From contig NZ_JAHYCB010000015.1 of the NCBI RefSeq assembly GCF_019430945.1, positions 1-64,000 on the forward strand: a DNA stretch of 64,000 nt, written 5' to 3'. Of the stretch, positions 41,784 through 51,187 are shown in pieces. The stretch is from Neorhizobium populisoli (GTDB lineage: Bacteria > Pseudomonadota > Alphaproteobacteria > Rhizobiales > Rhizobiaceae). Position numbers and translations under genes: made by a program. The stretch's first letter is position 1, and the number at the start of each line of letters is the position of its first letter. The notes below the pieces were generated by a model. The model searched no databases, was not told the origin of the DNA, and was given only the letters and a program-made list of their open reading frames with translations.

Positions 41784-43566
41784 TTGCGTTCTCCTGGATG
41801 GATAGGATGGCGTGGAGCAGCGTGAGATGGCTAAGGCCTTGCGGAACGTTTCCCAAAGCCCTTCCTGAAGAAGGATCGATCTGCTCGCTCAAAATGCCAA
41901 AGTTGTTTCCAAGCGGCACCAGGAGATCGTTCAGCAGTTTCTCGGCGTGATCGACGTCGCCAAGAAACGCGTAGGCTTCAACCAGCCAGCACGAACAGGC
42001 GACGAAGGCGGCCTCCTCTTCCGAGGCGCCAGTGTAACGGTAGACGAGCGGTCCGACTGCGAGCTCCTTCTCCACGGCCGCGCGCGTCGAGCGCAGACGT
42101 TCTTCGCCATCGAAGCCGAACCGAGTGGCAAGAAGCAGGACGGCATCCAGTCTCTCCGTTCCGGAATGCATAGTGTAGGCCTGCTTGTGCTCGGACCAGC
42201 AGTGCTCGTCGATCCATACTCGGATTGTATCGCGCTCACGTGCCCATACATCCCGGCGATCGCGGGGTATGTGTCCTTCCTCGGCGAGCCACACCGCTCT
42301 GTCGAGCGCCAGCCAGCAGCCGATTTTGGAGAATGTATAGTGCTGGAGATCCTCAAGTTCCCAAATTCCCGAGTCCTTCATCCGCCACCGGTCGACGACC
42401 TGGTCTGCCAGTCGCTCCAACAGTCTCGAAGCGCGTGGGTCGAGAACGTGTCCCATCTGCGCAAAGAGAGCCGCCGTCTCCAGGAAGTCGCCATAGCAGC
42501 TCAACTGGATCTGGTGCTTGGCCCGGTTTCCCCGCCTGACCGGAGAGGAACCGCGGTAGCCCGGAACGTCGATCTCCTCCTCGTCCGGGACCTCCCCGCC
42601 GCGAAGGGTGTAGACGACTTTTGGTTTGGGTCCGTCATCGTCGATGGTGCGGACGAGCCAGCCGAACGCGGCGATGGGTTCCGAGAGTGCTCCGGCCCGG
42701 AGCAGCGCCTTGATCGTGTAGGCGGCGTCCCTCACCCAGGCATACCTGTAGTCATAATTCTTTTTGCCGCCGATGCGCTCGGGGAGGCCTGCGGTGGCGG
42801 CGGCGACGATTGCCCCCGTCTCGGAAAACAGCAGGAACTTGAGGGACAGCGCGCACCTGACAAGGTCCGCCTTGAACGGGCCCTTGTAGGTCAACGTTCC
42901 GGCCCATCGTCTCCATTCGTCGTCGCTGAGGTCGATCCGGCCGTCGATGTCGGACACGGCGGGTATCGCCAATGGTGCCCGGTCGGCGACGAGCAGCGCG
43001 ACGCATGTCCGGCTTTCTGGATGCGTCACCAGCCTTGCAGTGGTCCGCGTATTGGTCTCCTCCTCGATGTCTACGTCATATCCGTGACAGAATGTCGTGG
43101 TAAGATCGCCGATGTAGCGGACGCGCGCGTTTGGATGCTCTACACACCGTACGGGACCTCCGGCACAGATGGGCGCGAGCACGATTTCAAACTCGACGGA
43201 CCCCGATAGCCCTTCGATGCGTCGAGCCAACTCGCACCAAGGGAGCCGCCCGGACACTCCGCTGTTAAGCGACTCGGTGACTCGCGCGCTGCCGCAGTCT
43301 GTGATGAACACGGTTTCGAGGACATTGCTATCATCTCGATAGCGCCTCTCGATCGAGAAAGGCTGCGTCGGACGAAGGGTGAAGTGGCCGCCCTCCGGAT
43401 CATGGAGACGGTTGAACAGTGGTGGCGAGTCCATGTCGGGTGCGCACCACCAGTCGATGGCGCCGTCCGCCCCGACGAGTGGAACGGAACGCCCGTCGCC
43501 GATCGCGGCGTAATGTTCGAGGGGAAGGAAGCCGCCGGACCGCTCCGGCTTGAGGGAATGAAGCAT
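41761..43566 (-). CDS. Glycoside hydrolase family 15 protein
   Basis: About 601 residues. N-terminal beta-sandwich (LEHYAAIGDGRSVPLVGADGAIDWWCAPDMDSP) and the GH15 alpha/alpha barrel with YDYRYAWVRDAAYTI, SKIGCWLALDRAVWLAEEG and LLSEQIDPSSG with the catalytic Glu region. Members act as glucoamylases or trehalases; a trehalase role would fit a stress region but cannot be decided from sequence. The start MLHSLKP at 43566 has a weak ribosome binding site. First gene of a GH15-SMP30-UvsE run. Confidence 0.88.
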   Translation of the reverse strand: MLHSLKPERSGGFLPLEHYAAIGDGRSVPLVGADGAIDWWCAPDMDSPPLFNRLHDPEGGHFTLRPTQPFSIERRYRDDSNVLETVFITDCGSARVTESLNSGVSGRLPWCELARRIEGLSGSVEFEIVLAPICAGGPVRCVEHPNARVRYIGDLTTTFCHGYDVDIEEETNTRTTARLVTHPESRTCVALLVADRAPLAIPAVSDIDGRIDLSDDEWRRWAGTLTYKGPFKADLVRCALSLKFLLFSETGAIVAAATAGLPERIGGKKNYDYRYAWVRDAAYTIKALLRAGALSEPIAAFGWLVRTIDDDGPKPKVVYTLRGGEVPDEEEIDVPGYRGSSPVRRGNRAKHQIQLSCYGDFLETAALFAQMGHVLDPRASRLLERLADQVVDRWRMKDSGIWELEDLQHYTFSKIGCWLALDRAVWLAEEGHIPRDRRDVWARERDTIRVWIDEHCWSEHKQAYTMHSGTERLDAVLLLATRFGFDGEERLRSTRAAVEKELAVGPLVYRYTGASEEEAAFVACSCWLVEAYAFLGDVDHAEKLLNDLLVPLGNNFGILSEQIDPSSGRALGNVPQGLSHLTLLHAILSIQENANDPPTSR

Positions 43567-43655
43567 GGAAGTACTGGGATTGCCTGGCTTTCGATCTTTG
43601 TGACGACAAGAAGCGTCTGGAGCGCACAATGTTCCCTTGAATGAGCGCCTCGCAC

Positions 43656-43680
43656 GGAACTCATGGCAATGTCAGAGGTT
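43656..43680 (+). promoter_or_regulatory. EcfG-type promoter of the SDR-cytochrome operon
   Basis: GGAAC (43656-43660), 16 bp, GGTT (43677-43680), 31 bp before the start at 43712. Confidence 0.75.
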
Positions 43681-43711
43681 AAGGCGGCACACCCACACAA
43701 CGGAGACGATC

Positions 43712-44575
43712 ATGAACGAGACACGCCGTCCCACTCCTCCGCATCCCGAACAGCATCAGGAGCCGCCAGGCCAGACCGCGTTGATGGAGCCGGTGCCGGA
43801 TCACGGCGAGCAATCCTACCGTGGCGATGGCAAGCTAAAAGGCAAGGTCGCACTGATAACTGGGGCGGATTCGGGAATCGGCAAGGCCGTCGCCATTGCC
43901 TTCGCTCGCGAAGGGGCCGACGTGGTGATCTCGTACCTGTCCGAGGACGAGGATGCGCACGACACGGCAAGGTGGGTCAAGGAGGCTGGCCGCCGGGCGG
44001 TCGTCGCATCTGGCGACATCAAGTCCGAGGACCACTGCAAGGCTCTCGTGAAGCGTGCCGTCGAAGAGCTTGGCGGGATCGACATCCTAGTCAACAACGC
44101 CGCGTTCCAGAGGACCTACGCCGACATCGCCGACATTACAGCCGAGGAGTGGGACGAGACCTTCCGCACAAACATCTATGGCCCGTTCTTTCTGACGAAG
44201 GCCGCCGTGCCCCACATGAAGCCGGGCAGCTCTATCATCAACACGACATCGATACAGTCGCGCCAGCCTTCGCCTCAGCTACTAGCCTATGCATCGACCA
44301 AAGGATCGATTTCGAATTTCACTGCAGGCCTTGCCGAGATGCTCGCCGACAAAGGCATCCGCGTCAACGCAGTCGCTCCGGGCCCGATCTGGACGCCGCT
44401 GATCCCGTCGACGATGCCAGCCGAGAAGGCGGCGAAATTCGGCGAGCAGACCTTGCTGAAGCGTGCCGGACAGCCAGCCGAACTCGCTGGCGCTTATGTC
44501 CTGCTGGCTTCCGAACTGGGCAGCTACATGACGGGCGCGGTCATCCCAGTGACTGGCGGTGAGATCATGATCTGA
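43712..44575 (+). CDS. SDR family oxidoreductase (YghA/general-stress type)
   Basis: 287 residues. A proline-rich N-terminus (about 1-40) precedes the Rossmann fold with ITGADSGIGKAVAIAFA, LVNNAAFQ, catalytic Ser in INTTSIQS and YASTKGS (Tyr-x-x-x-Lys). The N-terminal extension and the GDIKSEDHC stretch are typical of the Gram-positive general stress protein 39 and E. coli YghA group. Substrate unknown. The ATG follows GGAG. A diheme cytochrome gene starts 31 bp downstream. Confidence 0.9.
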   Translation: MNETRRPTPPHPEQHQEPPGQTALMEPVPDHGEQSYRGDGKLKGKVALITGADSGIGKAVAIAFAREGADVVISYLSEDEDAHDTARWVKEAGRRAVVASGDIKSEDHCKALVKRAVEELGGIDILVNNAAFQRTYADIADITAEEWDETFRTNIYGPFFLTKAAVPHMKPGSSIINTTSIQSRQPSPQLLAYASTKGSISNFTAGLAEMLADKGIRVNAVAPGPIWTPLIPSTMPAEKAAKFGEQTLLKRAGQPAELAGAYVLLASELGSYMTGAVIPVTGGEIMI

Positions 44576-44606
44576 AGAGACGGTTGCTCAATAAGGATGC
44601 TAGTAA

Positions 44607-45512
44607 ATGCGCTCCAAACTTTCGATCTGGTTTGGCGCAGGGCTCGCCGTAGGCGCGGCATCGTTGCTTGTCTCCATTTGGCTGACCGATGCGGTGCCCC
44701 GCTTCTCTGGGGAGGGCGCCAACCTGCAAGGTGGCGATGCAGCGCGCGGCAAGCTCGTCTTTACCGCCGCCGACTGTTCCTCCTGCCATGCTACACCTGG
44801 GCAGACCGATCCCTTGAAACTCGGCGGCGGGCTGGCGCTGGCATCGCCTTTCGGAACCTTCCGGGTTCCGAACATTTCTCCAGATCGGGCAGACGGTATC
44901 GGATCCTGGACCGTTGCCGAGTTCGCCAACGCGCTGATCGCCGGCGTCTCCCCCACAGAACAACATTATTATCCAGCCTTCCCCTATACGAGCTATACCG
45001 GAATGAGCCTCAACGATATCCAAGACCTCTACGCTTATCTGCGCATATTGCCTGCGGTTTCCGGCAAGCCGCCGCCGCATGATCTGCCCCTCCTGTTTCG
45101 CCTCCGCCGCGCCATCGGTTTCTGGAAGCTTCTGTTCTTCGAGGAGGGCAAAGCGGAAGCTGTGACCGCTCAGGATCGCGGCGCCTACCTTACCGAAACC
45201 CTTGGCCACTGCGCGGAATGTCATTCCACCCGCAACATGCTTGGCGCCATCAAGCCGGAGACCAGGTTCGCCGGTGGAGTCGATCCCGAAGGGGCCGGCT
45301 TCGTCCCGAACATCACCGCCGTTGGCATCGGGGACTGGACGGAAGCGGATATTGCCGACATGCTGAAAACAGGCGAAACTCCCTTTAACGGTCGGGTCGG
45401 TTCGTCCATGGCGGATGTCGTCATCAACGCGGCGCAACTGCCGCAGAGCGATCGGGATGCCATTGCCCGCTATGTAAAGTCGCTGCCGCCCCGGCCGACG
45501 CCGCATCCCTGA
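44607..45512 (+). CDS. Membrane-anchored diheme cytochrome c
   Basis: 301 residues: one N-terminal membrane helix (SIWFGAGLAVGAASLLVSIWL) and two class I cytochrome domains with heme motifs CSSCH and CAECH; methionine ligands are likely in the MSLNDIQ and SSMADVV regions. It resembles the cytochrome subunit of alcohol or aldehyde dehydrogenases. It faces the oxidase operon tail-to-tail (1 bp between stop codons) and may bring electrons to it. Likely transcribed with the SDR gene. Confidence 0.88.
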   Translation: MRSKLSIWFGAGLAVGAASLLVSIWLTDAVPRFSGEGANLQGGDAARGKLVFTAADCSSCHATPGQTDPLKLGGGLALASPFGTFRVPNISPDRADGIGSWTVAEFANALIAGVSPTEQHYYPAFPYTSYTGMSLNDIQDLYAYLRILPAVSGKPPPHDLPLLFRLRRAIGFWKLLFFEEGKAEAVTAQDRGAYLTETLGHCAECHSTRNMLGAIKPETRFAGGVDPEGAGFVPNITAVGIGDWTEADIADMLKTGETPFNGRVGSSMADVVINAAQLPQSDRDAIARYVKSLPPRPTPHP

Positions 45513-45513
45513 C

Positions 45514-45921
45514 CTATCGCGCGTAGAGATAGGCCGCCAGATCCTTGGCCTCATGTTGAGAAATTCCGGTAACCGGCATCGCCGTCCCCGGCGAAAACGT
45601 TGGCGGAGATACGATCCAGCGGACCATGTTCTTCGGCGTATTGTTCATCACGCCCCCGACATACACCCGCTGCCGCATGTCGGTCAGCGGCCCTCCAACC
45701 CTGCCGTCCGCACCCGGAATGCCAGGGATCGTATGACAGCCCGTACAGCCGTATTTCCGAAAGATCGGCGGGGCCATCGCCGGATTGCCGCCGGTCATCG
45801 CGATTGCCACCGCATTCCGCTTCTGTCTGTCCCACATTATCGAGGTACCAACGCCGGTTGCCGCAGCGACCAGCAGGATCGTCGTCCCGATCAACCACGC
45901 TCTAGCGGACGCGACTCGCAT
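45514..45921 (-). CDS. Membrane-anchored monoheme cytochrome c
   Basis: 135 residues: an N-terminal anchor helix (WLIGTTILLVAAATGVGTSI) and one heme site CTGCHTIPG with an axial Met in GTAMPVTG. It overlaps the CtaG-like gene start region by 20 bp and is the last gene of the long minus-strand oxidase operon. Probably an electron carrier for the oxidase. Confidence 0.86.
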   Translation of the reverse strand: MRVASARAWLIGTTILLVAAATGVGTSIMWDRQKRNAVAIAMTGGNPAMAPPIFRKYGCTGCHTIPGIPGADGRVGGPLTDMRQRVYVGGVMNNTPKNMVRWIVSPPTFSPGTAMPVTGISQHEAKDLAAYLYAR

Positions 45922-46789
45922 AGGCGCCTCCCCGACTCGACGTTGATATCCACGCCGCAAGCATGACCAGCGCGGCTCCGGCATAGATGATGCCGCCCGG
46001 CACCCACATCACGATGCCGGCCAATTGCTGGTCTTCGAGCGGCGTCAACCCCCATTCAGGCGCGGACCGCGTTTGCGATACGTAAGCAACGCGGGGAGCA
46101 ACCGTAATGAGCGCGCCGAGGATGCTCGTATGTATCATCGTCACAAACAAATGCCAGGCAGCCGATCCCTTCTCGGCCTTCCAGATGACCGCCCACCAGA
46201 AGACGATCGCCGTGAGGAAGAAGCTCAAATGCTGCAGCCGATGCAGCGACACGATGGTCACGGTGGCATCGAACAGGGCCGGCGCATGCCAGACCCAGAT
46301 GGCTAGACCATGTAGCAAGGTCGCGACGGAGCCGCGCGAGAGGAAATCCCACGCCCGCTCCACCGGAGGTGGTTTGAGGACGATCATGGCAGAGTGCCGG
46401 ATGCCCCGCGGCATTCCCCAGAACAGGACCCCGATCGGCCGCGCCAGCACGATCAACGGTGCGGCGACCGCCATCACGAGCTCATGCTCGATCATGTGGA
46501 AAGTGAAGAGGTGCTCGCCCAGGAAATGCAGCGGGGACATCAGTGCAATGACTAGTACGATCCACCCGCTCCAGTAGGCGGCGCCCGACTTCACCAGCAG
46601 CCGCGCATCTTTAATCCGCGCCCAGAGCCTGAGGGAACCAAGCGCATAAAGCGCACCGGTAAACGCGATCGGCGTAACAATCCATGTATCGAAGGTCCAT
46701 TCCGGTAAGGCACCGTGCTCCTCTCCCCCGTGAGCCATAGCAGGGACAGCACTCATGAGGGAGATGAGTAGGGAGATTAACGCTCGCAT
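45902..46789 (-). CDS. ctaG: CtaG-like cytochrome c oxidase assembly protein
   Basis: 295 residues: a signal peptide then several membrane helices of the caa3-CtaG family (MSPLHFLGEHLFTFHMIEHELVM, LLHGLAIWVWHAPALFDA, VFWWAVIW) with conserved histidines. Members of this group help insert copper or assemble oxidases. The gene overlaps both neighbours, showing coupled translation. Confidence 0.88.
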   Translation of the reverse strand: MRALISLLISLMSAVPAMAHGGEEHGALPEWTFDTWIVTPIAFTGALYALGSLRLWARIKDARLLVKSGAAYWSGWIVLVIALMSPLHFLGEHLFTFHMIEHELVMAVAAPLIVLARPIGVLFWGMPRGIRHSAMIVLKPPPVERAWDFLSRGSVATLLHGLAIWVWHAPALFDATVTIVSLHRLQHLSFFLTAIVFWWAVIWKAEKGSAAWHLFVTMIHTSILGALITVAPRVAYVSQTRSAPEWGLTPLEDQQLAGIVMWVPGGIIYAGAALVMLAAWISTSSRGGAYASRVR

Positions 46790-47088
46790 GCATCCAGCAG
46801 CAAGGTTGCCGCTCCCTGCAGGTAAAGCGCGAATACGAAGGCAGCCCCGATCAGCACGGCGAGGCCTGCCACAAACCGGGTGCCCCGGGAGACCGAAGGG
46901 GTATAAGTCCGGTACGATAGCACCGTTCCAATGATGGCCAGCAGCATGGCAATGAAGCTACCCGTAGCCGTCAGAATCAGTTCCGATGCGCAATCGATAT
47001 GGGGCAGGATCTGCCCGAGCTGCATGTTGACCGCCCAGGCCGCAGGCGCGACGACCAGTCCGCCAAACTGTGCTATGGCTGGTCTCAT
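46777..47088 (-). CDS. Small membrane protein of the oxidase operon
   Basis: 103 residues with three hydrophobic helices, starting MRPAIAQFGGLVVAPAAWAV. Its start overlaps the end of the subunit III-like gene and its end overlaps the ctaG-like gene by 13 bp. Position suggests an accessory or subunit IV-like role; no family is recognised with certainty. Confidence 0.75.
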   Translation of the reverse strand: MRPAIAQFGGLVVAPAAWAVNMQLGQILPHIDCASELILTATGSFIAMLLAIIGTVLSYRTYTPSVSRGTRFVAGLAVLIGAAFVFALYLQGAATLLLDACER

Positions 47089-47687
47089 AAGCGTGGAACC
47101 CAATAAAGGCAGGCATAGATCGGCAGCCAGGTAATGACCACGAAATTCCAGTAGAGGCAGTTGTCCTCGACATCGCCGTAGCGCCGCGCATTGTCGCCGT
47201 GGCGGGAAAACATCAGGCAGGTCAGCACCAGCGTATCGACGAGATCGGTCAGGATATGCGTCGTATGAAGCCCGAGGATCGTCCAGGTGATCGAGCCATA
47301 GGCGTTGTCGTCCCACAGCACATGCAAGGCGGGAAACTCGTAAGCGCGAAAGACGAGCGGCACGATCCCCGTCACCGACATCACGACGAGCCCTACCCGA
47401 ACCCGCCACATATTCCGCTGCCGCGCCCAGCGCGACACGAGCATGTTTGGGACCACGCTTGCGACGAGCAGCGCCGTCAGCACCGTTCCCGCCCTAAGAT
47501 CCGGTGGCGGCACATCGATCGGCCAAATGGGTGCAAGGCTCATGAGATAAAAATAAACCGCGATCGCCAAGCTGAAGCCGGAGGCTTCGATCAGCATGAA
47601 GGCGCAGGTGCCCCACCACGTCGGGCTCGCCGTGCCCGTGGCATGCAGCGGCAGATGCGAAACGTCCAGAGCAACCCTTTCTTTCAT
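47085..47687 (-). CDS. ctaE: Cytochrome c oxidase subunit III-like protein
   Basis: 200 residues with five or more membrane helices. Subunit III features are WWGTCAFMLIEASGFSLAIAVYFYL, LGLHTTHILTDLVDT and a C-terminal NCLYWNFVVITWLPIYACLYW that resembles the family end (YWHFVDVVWL). Subunit III stabilises the oxidase core. It overlaps the subunit I gene by 4 bp. Confidence 0.87.
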   Translation of the reverse strand: MKERVALDVSHLPLHATGTASPTWWGTCAFMLIEASGFSLAIAVYFYLMSLAPIWPIDVPPPDLRAGTVLTALLVASVVPNMLVSRWARQRNMWRVRVGLVVMSVTGIVPLVFRAYEFPALHVLWDDNAYGSITWTILGLHTTHILTDLVDTLVLTCLMFSRHGDNARRYGDVEDNCLYWNFVVITWLPIYACLYWVPRL

Positions 47688-49594
47688 GATTCTTCCTCCG
47701 GCGCGCCCTTCGGCCAGAACCAGCCGATCAGCGCAATCGCGATCGGCATAGAACCCCAGACGACGGCCCAGGCGGAAAACATCGACCAGATCAGCATGAT
47801 CGATGTGGCGATTGCCGCCCAGAAGGGCCAGACGGATTGCGGCGCCGAGGACTCGCGTGCGTGCGGCAATGCTTCAACCACACTGGTGACCAAAAGTTCG
47901 CGGCGATCGGTCCGCAGGCCAGCCGCTACAGTGAGTTCACCCGGCCGCGACCAGAGCGGGTTTCGGTCCTCGACGACGGGAATTGAGCGGAAATTATAGG
48001 AGGGTGGCGGCGAGCTTGTCGCCCATTCGAGCGTTGGCGCATTCCATGGATTTTCGCCAGCCTTGGGTCCGTGCACACAACTGCGTACCGCATCGATGAA
48101 GAACACCAGAAAGCCGGCGGCCAACATGACGGAGCTCAGGCTGACGAACAGGTTGAGCCCGCCCCAGGGCAGTTCGGGCTGATAGGTATAAATCCGCCGC
48201 GGCATGCCCTGCAGGCCGAGGATATGCATTGGGAAGAAGGTGAGGTGAAAACCGATGAAGATCAGCCAGAACGCCCAGCGCCCCAAAATCTCGCTCATCA
48301 TCCGACCGGTCATCTTCGGAAACCAGTAGTAGATGGCGGCGAGCAGCGGATAGACAGCGCCGCCGATCAGCACGTAGTGGAAATGCGCCACCACGAAATA
48401 GGTGTCGTGCACCTGTGTGTCGAAAGGCACCGAGGCGACCATCACGCCGGTCAAGCCGCCAATCACGAAGGTGATGATGAAGCCGATGATGAACAGCATC
48501 GGCACCTTGAAGACCGGCCGCCCCGCCCAGAGCGTCGCAAGCCAGCAAAAGATCTGGATGCCGGCCGGGACGGCTATCGCCATGCTGGAAGCGGTAAAGA
48601 AACTCTCGCCGAGCCGCGGTAATCCGACGACGAACATGTGGTGGACCCAGAGGCCGAAGGACAGGATGCCCGTCGCGATCAGCGCCATCACGAGCGGCAG
48701 ATAACCGAAGACCGGCCTCTGAACGAAGGTCGGCAGGATCGTCGAGACCATGCCGACCGCCGGCAGGAAGATGATATAGACCTCCGGATGACCAAAGAAC
48801 CAGAAGACGTGCTGCCAGAGCAACGCATCGCCTCCTTCCGCCGGATTATAGAATTGCGTGCCGACGAGCCGGTCCATGATCAGTGTCGAACTGGCGAACA
48901 TGATGGCCGGCATTGCCATGATGACGAGGAACGCCATGACGAGCATTGCCCAGACCAGCAGCGGGATCCGATCGAGCGACATGCCCGGCGCGCGTTGCGT
49001 GAAGACGGTCACGACGATTTCCACTGCAATCGCCAGCGCTGAAAGCTCGGTGAACGTAATCATCTGAGCCCAGATATCGGCCCGCTTGCCCGCTCCGTAT
49101 TCGGGACCGGCGAGCGGCACATAGGCGAACCATCCGACATCGGGCGCGGCATCGAGCAGAAACGCCAGCCAGAGCAATATCCCGCCGGCGAGAAACACCC
49201 AGTAGGAAAACGCATTGAGGCGCGGAAAGGCGATGTTGCGCGTGCCGACCATCAGCGGCACCAGATAGACCGCCATCGCCTCCATGACAGGCACGGCGAA
49301 GAGGAACATCATGTTCGAGCCATGCATGGTGAAGATCTGATTGTATCGATCGGGATTGATGAACCGCGCTTCCGGCTGCGCCAGCTGCAGCCGCATTGCC
49401 AGTGCCAGAAGGCCGCCAAGGATCAGGAAAACGAAGGCCGTGACGATGTAGCGGCGTGCGATGACCTTGTGATCGACTGTCGCGATCATGCCCCAAAACC
49501 CCGGCTGGGCGCCCCAGGTCTTTTCCAGCTCCCGTTCCAGCCCCGCCCGATCCAGGTCTGTGTCCGCTATAACCGATAAACGCTGTTCGACCAT
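47684..49594 (-). CDS. ctaD: Cytochrome c oxidase subunit I
   Basis: 636 residues with twelve-plus membrane helices. It has the heme and copper ligands in HGSNMMFLFAVP, WFFGHPEVYI (HPEVY), VHHMF and VVAHFHYVL, so a proton-pumping heme-copper oxidase of the A family. The ATG overlaps the subunit II stop (TAATG). The C-terminal extension of about 100 residues with extra hydrophobic helices resembles that of fused or caa3-type subunit I. Works in the inner membrane to reduce oxygen to water. Confidence 0.96.
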   Translation of the reverse strand: MVEQRLSVIADTDLDRAGLERELEKTWGAQPGFWGMIATVDHKVIARRYIVTAFVFLILGGLLALAMRLQLAQPEARFINPDRYNQIFTMHGSNMMFLFAVPVMEAMAVYLVPLMVGTRNIAFPRLNAFSYWVFLAGGILLWLAFLLDAAPDVGWFAYVPLAGPEYGAGKRADIWAQMITFTELSALAIAVEIVVTVFTQRAPGMSLDRIPLLVWAMLVMAFLVIMAMPAIMFASSTLIMDRLVGTQFYNPAEGGDALLWQHVFWFFGHPEVYIIFLPAVGMVSTILPTFVQRPVFGYLPLVMALIATGILSFGLWVHHMFVVGLPRLGESFFTASSMAIAVPAGIQIFCWLATLWAGRPVFKVPMLFIIGFIITFVIGGLTGVMVASVPFDTQVHDTYFVVAHFHYVLIGGAVYPLLAAIYYWFPKMTGRMMSEILGRWAFWLIFIGFHLTFFPMHILGLQGMPRRIYTYQPELPWGGLNLFVSLSSVMLAAGFLVFFIDAVRSCVHGPKAGENPWNAPTLEWATSSPPPSYNFRSIPVVEDRNPLWSRPGELTVAAGLRTDRRELLVTSVVEALPHARESSAPQSVWPFWAAIATSIMLIWSMFSAWAVVWGSMPIAIALIGWFWPKGAPEEES

Positions 49595-50577
49595 TACTTC
49601 AGACTTTCCATATAGGCGGAGATCTGTCGGAGCTCTTGGGCGGAAAGTGGCACGAGCGGCATGCTGTTGCCGGGCTTCAACGTCTGCGGATCGGCGATCC
49701 ACGCGGCAAGCGAGCCTCGGCTGTTTTCCATGAGGCCCGCGCCGATCGTCATCCGGCTGCCGACATGGGTCAGGTCCGGACCGGAAATCCCGGTCGCTTG
49801 CGTCCCGCGGATCGTATGGCAGGCGCTGCATTGTCTGGCCATGAAAACTGCCTTGCCGGCCAGAGCCTCGGCTTCGCGCGGTTCGCTGGGCGTTGCACGT
49901 TGGGTAGCCTCCCATTGCCGATAGTTCTGCTCGTCTTCGGCTATCACCACGAAGGCCATGTGGCTGTGCTGCAGCCCGCAGAATTCAGCGCACTGGCCGC
50001 GATAAAATCCGGGTTTTTCCGCCCGGAGGGTCAGGACATTCTCACGACCTGGGATGAGATCCTGCTTGCCGGCAAGGCTCGGCACCCAGAAGGAGTGGAT
50101 GACGTCGATGCTCTCGAGCAAAACGCGGACATTCTTGCCGACCGGGATATGGATTTCGTTCGCCGTCTGGAACGCATGCACGGGCTCCCTGTCCTCGTAG
50201 GTGAACTGCCACCACCACTGCTGTGCCCGCACCCTGATCGTGACGTCAACATCCGGCACCGGCCCCAGGCCTCGTGTCGTGTAGAAGCTGGCAACCGTCA
50301 GGCCGGTGATGATGACGACGGTTGCTGCCACCGCCGCAATGACCGCGGTTTGCATCGGTTTGTCGGTACGGCTGTCCTCGGGTTTCGGCCTGTCACGCCG
50401 AAGCAATGCCCAGAAAAGCATAGCCATGACCGCCAGCCAGACGATGGAGCAGACGATGACGATGACAAAAATCAGGTTCCTGAGGAGGATCGCCGATTGT
50501 CCCTGCGCGTCGAGCGCGGACTGCACGCCGGCGCAGCCGCTTAATATGACCGGCAGGAGGAGAAGGGTCCGTTTCAC
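49594..50577 (-). CDS. ctaC: Cytochrome c oxidase subunit II with fused cytochrome c domain
   Basis: 327 residues, GTG start behind AGGGA and overlapping the preceding stop (GTGA). A lipoprotein-type signal peptide (LLLPVILSGCAG), two membrane helices, the CuA domain (QWWWQFTYEDREP, CAEFCGLQHSHM) and a C-terminal cytochrome c domain with CSACH and MPLVP. This caa3-type fusion carries its own electron donor. Confidence 0.95.
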   Translation of the reverse strand: MKRTLLLLPVILSGCAGVQSALDAQGQSAILLRNLIFVIVIVCSIVWLAVMAMLFWALLRRDRPKPEDSRTDKPMQTAVIAAVAATVVIITGLTVASFYTTRGLGPVPDVDVTIRVRAQQWWWQFTYEDREPVHAFQTANEIHIPVGKNVRVLLESIDVIHSFWVPSLAGKQDLIPGRENVLTLRAEKPGFYRGQCAEFCGLQHSHMAFVVIAEDEQNYRQWEATQRATPSEPREAEALAGKAVFMARQCSACHTIRGTQATGISGPDLTHVGSRMTIGAGLMENSRGSLAAWIADPQTLKPGNSMPLVPLSAQELRQISAYMESLK

Positions 50578-51176
50578 GGCGAAGGTCCCTGGTCGGGGTG
50601 AACCGGCACCGGCCCTTCGTCGAAAAGCGATGCGGCCGGCGCCCGGTTCTCGGCCGGACGCGTCTGCCGGTCGTCGTTCCGCGCCGGCGCGTTGACGCTG
50701 GCCGAATAGGCGCCGATTGTCTTGACGTAGCCGGACAGCTGCCAGATCTCGTCGATCGTTATCCTGCTCCCGAACGCCGGCATGCCATGCGGCCGGCCGT
50801 CCCGGATGGAGGCCGCGATCGAAACCATGGACGGACCGTAAAGCCACCAGCCGTCGAGAAACGATGGCCCCTTCCCGCCCTCGCCTTCGCCATGGCATTC
50901 GGCGCAACCGAACCAGGTATAGAGTCGCTTGCCCTGAGAGAGGTCGTAGGCCGTCTTCTCGTAGGGCTTCCCGAGCGCGAAATAGACGTCAGGCGGAGTG
51001 CCGGCAATCCCGTTCGGCATCAGCCTCATCCCCTCCAGCGCTTCCGAAACCGGCGGATCCGTACGATATTGCCGCGGTTCACGCAGATAGGCGATGAGAG
51101 CGGCAGTCAATGCGAACAGGATCAGGAGGATGGCCGGGAGCATGATCGAACTGTTACGCGAAACACTGGCCGACAT
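50574..51176 (-). CDS. Membrane-anchored cytochrome c
   Basis: 200 residues, one N-terminal helix (IMLPAILLILFALTAALIAYL), heme motif CAECH and a likely Met ligand in HGMPAFGS. The C-terminus is polar and Pro-rich. GAGGAGG precedes the ATG. First gene of the oxidase block proper; it starts 11 bp after the FdhF/YdeP gene, tying the two together in one operon. Confidence 0.88.
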   Translation of the reverse strand: MSASVSRNSSIMLPAILLILFALTAALIAYLREPRQYRTDPPVSEALEGMRLMPNGIAGTPPDVYFALGKPYEKTAYDLSQGKRLYTWFGCAECHGEGEGGKGPSFLDGWWLYGPSMVSIAASIRDGRPHGMPAFGSRITIDEIWQLSGYVKTIGAYSASVNAPARNDDRQTRPAENRAPAASLFDEGPVPVHPDQGPSP

Positions 51177-51187
51177 GCTTCTCCTCC

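Noticed and set aside
41947-43209. 420-codon open frame on the plus strand
   Set aside because: Antisense to the GH15 gene, a common shadow in GC-rich DNA; no protein features.
43611-43635. Minus-strand GGAAC-N16-GCTT upstream of the GH15 gene
   Set aside because: The -10 lacks the GTT core; kept out of the promoter list.
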